The translations under genes were made by a program, and so were the position numbers. Under the pieces are notes generated by a model. It ran no database searches. It saw only the letters and a list, made by a program, of their open reading frames with translations, and had not been told where the DNA came from. A stretch of DNA of 42,438 nt from Terriglobia bacterium (GTDB taxonomy: Bacteria; Acidobacteriota; Thermoanaerobaculia; Thermoanaerobaculales; Thermoanaerobaculaceae), in contig JAIQFQ010000034.1 of the NCBI GenBank assembly GCA_020073245.1, forward strand, positions 1 to 42,438. Reading direction: 5' to 3'. Shown piece after piece: positions 7,750 through 14,481 of this stretch (positions are counted from its first letter, which is position 1; every line of letters starts with the position of its first letter).

Positions 7750-8448
7750 ATGCATCCCGCTCTCCTGACCTTGACGATGGCGCTCCTAGCCGCCTCAGGG
7801 CAGACTCCACCTCAGTCTGCGGCGGACGGCCGTGCCGCCTACGCGCCGAGTCCCGAGGACCTCGTCACGGTGGGCGACTGGCCAGCTATCGGCAAGTGGA
7901 TGATCGACCGACATCTGCGGCCGGCCGAGTGGCTGGGAGCCCGCGTACAGGGCAAGGCCCTGCGTGAGCCGATCAACGTGATCCTCCTGGATTCGGTCGC
8001 GAGGTCGGCGGACGAGGCAAGGACGAGACTCCTGCTAGCCTGTCGGGCCGCCGGGTACAAGTCCCGCGAGGGCCACTCCAGCGGGTACCGAGGCTTCCTC
8101 GGAGGAATCCTTTTTCGCCAGCTGCCGGCGCCCGCGGGGCACGCGTTCTCGAACGAGCCGTTCGAGCTCCACAACAACCACGGCCGCATCTTCGGCCCGT
8201 TCCCGCTCAAGGAGGGCTGGCTCTTCATCGGTGCGCTGTCGCGCGAGTGGTTCAACCCGCTGACCAAGACCGAGCACGTCTACGTCTCGTTCGTCCAGGC
8301 GCGCGACGACTTCGCCCGGAAGCTCGACGCAACGACCGGCTTCAGAATCGCCGGGCGCGTGGATCTCGCCAACTCCATGGCGGACGACCCGGCGCTCACG
8401 ACCGGCGACCACGACGGCAGGGCGGTGGTGCTGAAGGCGCAGCGCTGA
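7750..8448 (+). CDS. Uncharacterised secreted protein
   Basis: Protein of 232 residues with a short N-terminal hydrophobic signal (MHPALLTLTMALLAASGQTP), so probably exported. A conserved-looking core starts about residue 75 (EPINVILLDSVARSADEA), passes RAAGYKSREGHSSGYRGFLGG and ends with GPFPLKEGWLFIGALSREWF and HVYVSFVQARDDFA. The layout, with a strand reading PINVILL and later a G-W-L-F-I-G-A-x-S segment, faintly recalls the LssY C-terminal domain, but I cannot confirm this and assign no function. The start is well set by GGAGGAAGG 7-10 bases upstream of the ATG. It is convergent with the NUDIX gene, with only 11 bp between stops. Confidence 0.72.
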   Translation: MHPALLTLTMALLAASGQTPPQSAADGRAAYAPSPEDLVTVGDWPAIGKWMIDRHLRPAEWLGARVQGKALREPINVILLDSVARSADEARTRLLLACRAAGYKSREGHSSGYRGFLGGILFRQLPAPAGHAFSNEPFELHNNHGRIFGPFPLKEGWLFIGALSREWFNPLTKTEHVYVSFVQARDDFARKLDATTGFRIAGRVDLANSMADDPALTTGDHDGRAVVLKAQR

Positions 8449-8474
8449 CCCCGGCCCGCTCAGCGAGCCGGGTC
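8447..8474. terminator. Hairpin between convergent genes, possible bidirectional terminator
   Basis: GACCCCGGC (8447-8455) can pair with GCCGGGTC (8467-8474), with one bulged C and an 11-base loop. It spans the convergent ends of the secreted protein and the NUDIX gene. There is no T-tract. Confidence 0.35.
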
Positions 8475-9065
8475 CGGCGCTCGCAGGAGGACGAGAAGGT
8501 CGTCGAGCATCTTCAGCGTGAGGCCCCAGATGAGGCGGCCCTCGTAGCGGTAGCACGGCATCCGGATGGGGGTGCCGCGTCCTGTCCAGACGAAGCTGGC
8601 GCGGTTGGAGGGTTCGAGCAGGAAGGGCAGCGGGACCCAGACCGCCTCCTGGACCTCGTAGTTGGGCACGAGCGTCGGCGCCGCCGTCAACTCGAAGACG
8701 AACGGCGCGACCCAGAGCGGCCCCTGGCCGAGGCGAAGGTGAGTCCTGACGACCGGCAGGGCGCCGAGGAGCGCCCCGTCGCGGTCGAGATCGAGACAGA
8801 GTTCTTCGCGGGTCTCACGAACGGCGGTCGTGAGCGGTTCGCCGTCCCCTGCGTCCACGCGGCCGCCGGGCCACCCCATGTCCCCGGACCAAGGGTCGTC
8901 CGGGTGCTCGGCGCGCCGGATGAACAGCAGGTCGGGGCCGGCCGACGCCTCGCGCAGGACCGCGGCAACTGCCGCCGTCTGGTCGCGGGCAACACCGGGG
9001 TCCGTCGGAGAGCCGTGCCGGGCGAGAATCCGGCGAATCGTTTCGAGTGAGGCGCTCGCTCCCAT
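8460..9065 (-). CDS. NUDIX hydrolase
   Basis: Cytoplasmic hydrolase of 201 residues of the NUDIX superfamily, which cleaves nucleoside diphosphates linked to another moiety. The segment DLLFIRRAEHPDDPWSGDMG runs into WPGGRVDAGDGEPLTTAVRE and TREELCLDL. This is a NUDIX box in which the first spacer carries one extra residue (D-G-E), while the metal-binding RExxEE is intact. The form resembles CoA-pyrophosphatase/NUDT7-8-like members, but the substrate is unknown. The proposed start at 9065 (MGASASLETIRR) has no clear Shine-Dalgarno. The frame continues open upstream through a carbonic anhydrase remnant, so a longer product cannot be ruled out from sequence alone. Confidence 0.85.
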   Translation of the reverse strand: MGASASLETIRRILARHGSPTDPGVARDQTAAVAAVLREASAGPDLLFIRRAEHPDDPWSGDMGWPGGRVDAGDGEPLTTAVRETREELCLDLDRDGALLGALPVVRTHLRLGQGPLWVAPFVFELTAAPTLVPNYEVQEAVWVPLPFLLEPSNRASFVWTGRGTPIRMPCYRYEGRLIWGLTLKMLDDLLVLLRAPDPAR

Positions 9066-9687
9066 GGTGGGATTGTGCCACCTTCCAGATCGTGTCGGCA
9101 CCTTGACCTGTCTCGTGCGCAGGAGATCAGGGACGCGAGACACGTCGGGCTGCACGAGGAGATCCACCCTCCCGTCCGTGAGCCGGTACTGGGCGGGCAC
9201 GGCGGCGATCTCGCCACCTTCGAAGGCGCCCATGAGGGGCGCGCTCGCCTCGAGAAGCCGCCGGACGGTTGCTCGTGCGTTCGCTTCGGTTGCCTCCTCG
9301 TAGGTTGCGGCGCCCTCGATGTTTCGGCGGAGCCGGAGTGCCGGCGACGAAGCGACAGTTCCCGGCCAGGAGCTCCTCGAGAACCGCAATGAGCCCTTCC
9401 GGCCGCCTGTCGTCGGCCACCCGGCCCCATGCCGCGATCGCAGGTCGAGGGTCTGCTGAACCTGAGGGGCGGGCGCCGGGAGGGGCGCTTGGTGTTCGCC
9501 CGCCGGGGGTTTCGGGAGGAATGGGCATCTCTCTCCTCGAGGTTGCCTTGTCCATCTGGAACCTTCAGTTGGGCCGTGCTCCGATGTCGACGGCTCGCGG
9601 GACCGCGGTCTCGAGAAAGGTGCGAGAGCTTCCAAACCTCCGCCCGCGTCCAACGTACAAGGGGAGGCTCGAGAAAGGAGACGTTCG
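9066..9687. other. 622-bp region without an intact gene
   Basis: Apart from the carbonic anhydrase remnant on the minus strand, this region holds the leader of the DUF2911 gene, ending in AAAGGAGA (9674-9681) 6 bases before the ATG at 9688. Long plus-strand frames here are not supported by any recognisable protein. Confidence 0.55.
9150..9555 (-). pseudogene. Beta-carbonic anhydrase remnant with catalytic core deleted
   Basis: Two pieces of a beta-carbonic anhydrase are joined head to tail. The N-terminal piece (about 9420 down to 9324) reads LIAVLEELLAGNCRFVAG then TPAPPKH, matching the family's LxxLxxGNxRFVxGxPxxP opening. The C-terminal piece (about 9318 down to 9150), in another frame, reads ATVRRLLEASAPL, GGEIAAVPAQY and LTDGRVDLL, matching the family's last helix and strand. 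About 120-150 residues are missing between them, including the zinc ligands (CxDxR and HxxC), and a frameshift lies at the joint near 9320. An ATG at 9555 precedes the N-terminal piece with a Pro-rich lead of uncertain status. The C-terminal frame runs without a stop into the NUDIX gene. Confidence 0.65.
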
Positions 9688-10836
9688 ATGAACTTCAGGC
9701 GTTTTTGTCTTGCGACGCTCGCCGTAGGCGGGCTGGTGTCCATGCCCTCGGCGGCGGTGGCCGTGACGGTGACGCTGCCGCCGGACGGCGCCAACCAGAA
9801 GGCGTCGGTATCGCAGTGGATAGGCCTCGTGGAGGTCAACATCACCTACAACGCCCCCAAGGTGACCGCGCCCGATGGCACCGACCGGACCGGCAAGATC
9901 TGGGGGCAGCTCGTCCCATACGGGATGGCCAACCTGGGGTTCGGGACCTGTGGCGACCAGTGCCCGTGGCGCGCCGGCGCGAACGAGAACACGGTGTTCC
10001 GCGTCTCGCACGACGTCAAGGTCGAAGGGCAGCTACTGCCCGCGGGGTCGTACGGGCTCCACATGATCCCCGGTCCGGAGGAGTGGACGATCATTTTCTC
10101 CAAGAACTACACCTCATGGGGGAGCTTCTTCTACCGGCAGTCCGAGGACGCCCTCCGCGTCAAGGTCAAACCGGCAAAGTGCGAGTACACCCATTGGCTG
10201 ACCTACGAGTTCACCGAACGGCGCCTCGACAAGGCCACCGCGGCCTTGAAGTGGGAGTACCTCCAGGTGCCGTGGACGATCACGGTGGACGACGCGATCG
10301 GCCTGTACGTCGACAACCTCCGGAAGGAGCTGCGCAACGCGAACGGGTTCAACTGGGAGGGGTGGCAGGAAGCGGCGAAGTTCTGCGTCGACAACAAGAC
10401 CAACCTGAAGGAGGCGCTCACCTGGGCGCAGAACGCGGTGACGCTGCAGTACATCGGGCAGGAGAACTTCGCAACGCTGGAGACCCTCGCCGGGGCGCAG
10501 GCGGCGAACGGGATGACCGCCGAGGCGGACGCCACGATGCAGAGGGCGGTGGACTACCCAGGCGCAAGCCCGCTCGATCTCCACCGGTACGGCCGCGAGC
10601 TCCTCGGCCGCGGCGAGAAGGAGAAGGCGCTCAAGGTGTTCGAGGCCAACGCGAAGAAGCACCCGAACGCGTGGCCGGTGAACGTCGGCCTGGCGCGGGG
10701 GTACGCGGCTGTTGGCCGCACGCAGGACGCGCTCAAGTACGCGAAGCTGGCGGTGCAACAGGCCCCGGACGAAGCCAACAAGAAGGCCCTGCAGAAGATG
10801 GTCGAGGACCTGCAGGCCGGAAAGACCGTGAAGTAG
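9688..10836 (+). CDS. Secreted DUF2911 protein with C-terminal TPR repeats
   Basis: Exported protein of 382 residues. The signal peptide is MNFRRFCLATLAVGGLVSMP then SAAVA. The DUF2911 domain (about 35-195) has its typical phrases: ITYNAPKV, KIWGQLVPYGM, WRAGANENTVFRVSHDVKVE, LLPAGSYGLHMIPGPEEWTI and IFSKN. The C-terminal 150 residues are helical with tetratricopeptide-like units (for example AKFCVDNKTNLKEALTWAQN and LARGYAAVGRTQDALKYAKL). DUF2911 proteins are common in Bacteroidetes and Acidobacteria and have no known reaction. The start is fixed by AAAGGAGA upstream. A strong hairpin at 10884-10915 follows, so it may be monocistronic. Confidence 0.9.
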   Translation: MNFRRFCLATLAVGGLVSMPSAAVAVTVTLPPDGANQKASVSQWIGLVEVNITYNAPKVTAPDGTDRTGKIWGQLVPYGMANLGFGTCGDQCPWRAGANENTVFRVSHDVKVEGQLLPAGSYGLHMIPGPEEWTIIFSKNYTSWGSFFYRQSEDALRVKVKPAKCEYTHWLTYEFTERRLDKATAALKWEYLQVPWTITVDDAIGLYVDNLRKELRNANGFNWEGWQEAAKFCVDNKTNLKEALTWAQNAVTLQYIGQENFATLETLAGAQAANGMTAEADATMQRAVDYPGASPLDLHRYGRELLGRGEKEKALKVFEANAKKHPNAWPVNVGLARGYAAVGRTQDALKYAKLAVQQAPDEANKKALQKMVEDLQAGKTVK

Positions 10837-10883
10837 GAGCGCACTCAGGGCAGCCACCGGGCTGTCCGCAGGACGTCGCCGCT

Positions 10884-10915
10884 CCCGGCCGGGCTCCGTA
10901 TTGTGCCCGGCCGGG
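10884..10915 (+). terminator. Perfect 11-bp GC-rich hairpin after the DUF2911 gene
   Basis: CCCGGCCGGGC (10884-10894) and its exact reverse complement (10905-10915) flank a 10-base loop. It lies 48 bp after the DUF2911 stop. There is no T-tract, so it is either a GC-rich terminator or an RNA-stabilising stem. Confidence 0.6.
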
Positions 10916-11009
10916 GCCGGTGACTCTCCCGGCGTGCGAGGCGCCGGCCGGTCCGCCGACCTGCCGCGGGTACCGGTCCACGACCAGACAGCGGCCGGGT
11001 GCGAGCAGC

Positions 11010-12818
11010 ATGGTGCTATTCTTCGCGAGGGGACGGAGTCCAACGACCGCGCACACCTTTCACATTCCGGTCCTCGGCATCGGGTTCACCGTGGACACGC
11101 CGCTCCGCGTGGCACGGTACGGCATCTCGTCCGTGGTCTCCCTGGGCGACGACCTCCTCCTCGAACACGTGCGGCGGCACTACTGTGAGCGCGAGGGACT
11201 TCCCTTCGAACCCGCAGACCCGAGCCGGCCAGACGTGCGGGCCGTGCGCACCCGCGCCTACCTCGATCTGCTCGACGTGCTGGTTGCACGGCAGGTCGCC
11301 GAGCTGCAGCAGTCGCCGTTCGAGCCCGGCAGCGAGATCACGCGCTACTTCGAGCTGCTCCCGGACGGCCCCGATCGCACGGCGTACGCGGCGATGCTCG
11401 CGGAGCGCGACCCGGTGGCACGGTTGAAGGCGCAGGAAGCCCTGCGCATGCGGGCGTTGCCCGGCAGCATCGACGTCAACATCATGACCAAGAGCGACCG
11501 GGACCTCTTCAGCACGGACCCCGATCGGCCCTCCCTCTTCAGCGATGCGGTGATGACGTTCCGGGGCTTTGCCGAGAGCACGCTGTCCTCGTCGGTCGTC
11601 CTCTCGGCCGGGATCAACCCGCGCCTGTTCGCGAGCATCCCCCAGTACGAGGGGTTCTTCCCGGACGCTGTCCGCCGGCTCAAGAAGCGGATCGTGCTCA
11701 AGGTGAGCGATGTGCGCTCGGCCGTTGTCCAGAGCAAGTTTCTGGTCAAGCGCGGTGTGTGGGTGTCGGAGCTGCGCGTAGAGTCTGGCCTGAACTGTGG
11801 CGGGCACGCGTTCTCGACCCAGGGGTCGCTGCTCGGCCCGGTGCTGGAGGAGTTCCGGGCGAAGCGGACCGAGCTGGTCGCCCTGCTGCACGAGGCGTAC
11901 GCCAAGGCCCTGCGCTCGATGGGACGCACCGCGCCGGATGACCCACTCCCAATGCGGGTGACGGCACAGGGAGGCATCGGCACTCCGGAGGAGGACCTCC
12001 TCCTGCGCCGGTACTACGACCTCGACGGCACGGGCTGGGGGACGCCCTGGCTGCTGGTGCCCGAGGTTACGAACGTCGACGACGCGACACTCGAGCGGCT
12101 GGTCTGCGCGACCGAGGCCGACCTGGAGCTCGGGCAGGGCTCGCCGTTCGGGCTGCCGTTCTGGATGCTCAAGACATCGGCCAGCGAGGAGCTTCGACGG
12201 CGCCGTATCGCCGAAGGTCGTCCCGGCGCTCCCTGCTCCCGCGGCCTCCTGCGGTTCAACACCGATTTCACGAAGGAACCGGTCTGCACGGCTTCGCGGG
12301 CCTACCAGAGGCTTCGCCTCGCGAGGCTGGGCGAAGAGGAACTCAACGAGGCCCAACGGGCCGCTCTGCGCGCGGACGTCGAGGCCAAGGCTTGTATCTG
12401 CAAGGACCTGTCCGGGGCAGCCGCGATCAAGCTCGGGCTCAATCCCGTTGCGACGCCCACCGTGTGCCCGGGGCCGGGAATCGTGGACTTCTCTCGCATC
12501 GCCACGCTCGAGGAGATGGTCGGGCACATCTATGGGCGGCTGTCCCTGATCACGAACAGGGCCAGGCCCCACATGTTCATCCGCGAGCTCAGACTCAACC
12601 TCGGCGTCCTCCGGCAGGAACTGGAGCGCCGTGCGCTCGAGGCCTCGAGCCGCACCGCCACGGCGCTCGGTGAGTTTCAGCGCAACTTGCTCGAGGGCGT
12701 GCAGTACTACCGGAAGCATGCCACCGAGTGGCTGGACGGCGCGCCCCTGAGCAGTTTCCTCTCGGACCTGGAGGCCCTGGGCCGCGACATTGCCGCCCTG
12801 CAGCCCGCGACGGCCTGA
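11010..12818 (+). CDS. Conserved protein of unknown function, possible TIM-barrel/nitronate-monooxygenase-like
   Basis: Cytoplasmic protein of 602 residues belonging to a family I know only as conserved hypothetical. The N-terminus has FHIPVLGIGFTVDTPLRVAR and YGISSVVSLGDDLLLE. Later come YFELLPD, LPGSIDVNIMTK, SAGINPRLF, RIVLKVSDVRSA and VESGLNCGGHAF, then RVTAQGGIGTPEEDLLLRRY, GTGWGTPWLLVPEVTNVD, CTASRAYQ, CICKDLSGAA and a C-terminal RPHMFIRELRLNL. The pairing of a 'GxGxTxxTP' start, a CGGH block and QGGIGTPEE recalls FMN-binding nitronate monooxygenases and other TIM barrels. That fold link is inference only. Several Cys clusters could bind metal. No clear Shine-Dalgarno precedes the ATG at 11010; a later start near the HIPVLG block is possible. 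Confidence 0.78.
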   Translation: MVLFFARGRSPTTAHTFHIPVLGIGFTVDTPLRVARYGISSVVSLGDDLLLEHVRRHYCEREGLPFEPADPSRPDVRAVRTRAYLDLLDVLVARQVAELQQSPFEPGSEITRYFELLPDGPDRTAYAAMLAERDPVARLKAQEALRMRALPGSIDVNIMTKSDRDLFSTDPDRPSLFSDAVMTFRGFAESTLSSSVVLSAGINPRLFASIPQYEGFFPDAVRRLKKRIVLKVSDVRSAVVQSKFLVKRGVWVSELRVESGLNCGGHAFSTQGSLLGPVLEEFRAKRTELVALLHEAYAKALRSMGRTAPDDPLPMRVTAQGGIGTPEEDLLLRRYYDLDGTGWGTPWLLVPEVTNVDDATLERLVCATEADLELGQGSPFGLPFWMLKTSASEELRRRRIAEGRPGAPCSRGLLRFNTDFTKEPVCTASRAYQRLRLARLGEEELNEAQRAALRADVEAKACICKDLSGAAAIKLGLNPVATPTVCPGPGIVDFSRIATLEEMVGHIYGRLSLITNRARPHMFIRELRLNLGVLRQELERRALEASSRTATALGEFQRNLLEGVQYYRKHATEWLDGAPLSSFLSDLEALGRDIAALQPATA

Positions 12819-12921
12819 CCCTGGCACAACTCGGGCTGGGGTGTGCCCGGCGGCAAGCCGAACGTTGGCGCCGCGGGCGCTCGAACCCCTGAGCGGCGTG
12901 CCGCGGGGATGCGGAGGAGGA

Positions 12922-13374
12922 ATGGACCGCGATCTCTCAACCGACCGGAGGGTGTTCGAGGACGAGCAGTTCACCCTCGATCAGTGCGATTCGTGCCTGG
13001 TTCCCGGCTACCTCATCCTCCGGTTGAAGGGAGCCTCCACAAGCCTCGGCTGGCTTTCTCCCGGTACGGACCACGCCCTGGGCGCGATGCTCTCCGGGGC
13101 GGTGAGCGCGATCGAGGAAGTGGTCGCGCCGGAACGGGTGTACTGTCTCTCGTTCGGCGAGATCGAGCCCCGTCTCCACTTCCATCTCTTTCCCCGAACG
13201 CGCGCGCTGCTCGAGGCCTACTGGCGGGCCACGGGCACGGCGGGTGAGCCGGTGAACGGCCCGAGGCTGTTCGAGTGGGCGCGCACCGCCGTCGTGGCGG
13301 ACAGGCCGTTGGCGGCGGGTCTGCAGGGGGTCGAGGCCGCGTGCCTTGCGCTGCGCAAGGTGTTGAGGGCCTGA
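12922..13374 (+). CDS. HIT-family protein with a degenerate histidine triad
   Basis: Small cytoplasmic protein of 150 residues resembling the HIT (histidine triad) nucleotide hydrolase/transferase superfamily. Near the N-terminus FEDEQFTLDQCDSCLVPGY and LILRLKG match the HIT beginning. The segment RVYCLSFGEIEPRLHFHLFP ends in the triad region, where the canonical HxHxH is RxHxH: the first His is Arg, while the central His (nucleophile in the family) and the third are kept. Activity is therefore plausible but unproven. The start at 12922 directly follows GGAGGAGG. It lies 103 bp after the preceding gene on the same strand. Confidence 0.75.
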   Translation: MDRDLSTDRRVFEDEQFTLDQCDSCLVPGYLILRLKGASTSLGWLSPGTDHALGAMLSGAVSAIEEVVAPERVYCLSFGEIEPRLHFHLFPRTRALLEAYWRATGTAGEPVNGPRLFEWARTAVVADRPLAAGLQGVEAACLALRKVLRA

Positions 13375-13474
13375 CGCCGGCCTCGGGTGGCGCCGTTGAC
13401 ACGGCATATGAGTTGGTGCTTCACTGGCCGTAATGATTCCAGGATCGCGGGAACGCGGTCCGGGGAGGGCGCCG

Positions 13475-14293
13475 ATGGCGGTAGCGTCGTGTCGAGGCGA
13501 GGGCCCGGGGCACCTTATTGGCACGGCGGTGCTGACGCTGGCCTGTGCGATCGGCGCGGGAGTGGCGACCGCGCAGCCCGCACCGGTGTGCGTGCCGCCG
13601 CCGGCCGGAATGGTGGCATGGTGGCCGGGCGACGGAACCACGTCGGACTTGATTGGCGGGAACAAGGGGATGTGGGTCGGTTCGGCCGCGTACACGGCCG
13701 GCGAGGTCGGGCAGGCGTTCAGCCTCAACGGTAGCTCGTGGGTGCAGGTGCCGAGCACTGCCGGCCTGAGTCCGACCGGCGCAATCACGATCGATGCGTG
13801 GATCAACACGACCACCACGAATGCGACCAGCCGGATCGTCGACAAGATCACCGCCGGCGGCGGCGACGGTTACCTGCTCGACCTCCTGCGAGGCAGGCTG
13901 CGGTTGCTCATTGACAGCACCTCGGTGACGGGTTCGACGACCCTCCAGCCAGGAGTCACATACCACGTCGCCGGCACCTACGACGGGAGCACTTTGACCG
14001 TCTACCTCGACGGGGTCAGCGACGGCACCTCGTTGTTCAGTGGAGCGATCCCGACGAGCTCGCTCCCGGTGCGGATCGGGGCGGACTCTAGCGGCGCCAA
14101 CACCTTCTCGGGTTGGATCGACGAGGTGGAGATCTTCAACCGCGCCCTGTCCTCAACCGAGGTCCAAGCAATCCGTAATGCCTTCAGCGCGGGGAAGTGC
14201 AAGCCGCAGGTGATCCCGGCGACCTCGACGCTGGGGCTCGCACTCCTCGGCCTGCTCGTCCTCGCTGCCGGTCTGCTGCTTCTGCGCCGCTAG
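13475..14293 (+). CDS. Secreted LamG/concanavalin-like protein with IPTL-CTERM-like tail
   Basis: Exported protein of 272 residues. The signal peptide spans roughly residues 15-36 (LIGTAVLTLACAIGAGVATA). A LamG-like jelly-roll domain (about 45-235) has the usual phrases: MVAWWPGDGTTSDLIGGN, AFSLNGSSWVQVP, ITIDAWINT, YHVAGTYDGSTLTVYLDGV and GWIDEVEIFNRALSSTEVQA. The C-terminus PQVIPATSTLGLALLG followed by a hydrophobic helix and LLLRR resembles an IPTL-CTERM sorting signal, like that of the CSLREA protein at 3424-5208. The start at 13475 follows GGGGAGGG; an earlier ATG at 13433 lacks a site. The ligand, probably a polysaccharide or surface glycan, is not known. Confidence 0.85.
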   Translation: MAVASCRGEGPGHLIGTAVLTLACAIGAGVATAQPAPVCVPPPAGMVAWWPGDGTTSDLIGGNKGMWVGSAAYTAGEVGQAFSLNGSSWVQVPSTAGLSPTGAITIDAWINTTTTNATSRIVDKITAGGGDGYLLDLLRGRLRLLIDSTSVTGSTTLQPGVTYHVAGTYDGSTLTVYLDGVSDGTSLFSGAIPTSSLPVRIGADSSGANTFSGWIDEVEIFNRALSSTEVQAIRNAFSAGKCKPQVIPATSTLGLALLGLLVLAAGLLLLRR

Positions 14294-14481
14294 CGAGTTC
14301 CCCAAGATCACGGGCAACCTGCCGATGGCACCACGCGGGCGCTCGGCATCGCCCCTGACTGAACTTGCCGTGGTCACGTCCGCGACGGCGGGTCTCCCAT
14401 CTCGGGTGGGTCGCAGCGCTCGAGTCGTCAAAGTGCTGTCCGGAACAAAGCCTGGGGTATCCTGCCGGAGATGATTTCGCA

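Noticed and set aside
9066..9845. Full-length extension of the NUDIX frame to 9845
   Set aside because: The far part shows no protein family and overlaps the start of the DUF2911 gene; only the anhydrase-like piece is meaningful.
9429..11009. Plus-strand extension upstream of the 11010 gene
   Set aside because: It covers the DUF2911 gene in another frame and an intergenic hairpin; family-like sequence begins only after 11010.
11016..12974. 652-codon minus-strand frame
   Set aside because: It is antisense to the conserved gene at 11010-12818 and has shadow-type composition.
13396..13401. TTGACA as a -35 box for the LamG gene
   Set aside because: No acceptable -10 element lies 16-18 bases downstream.
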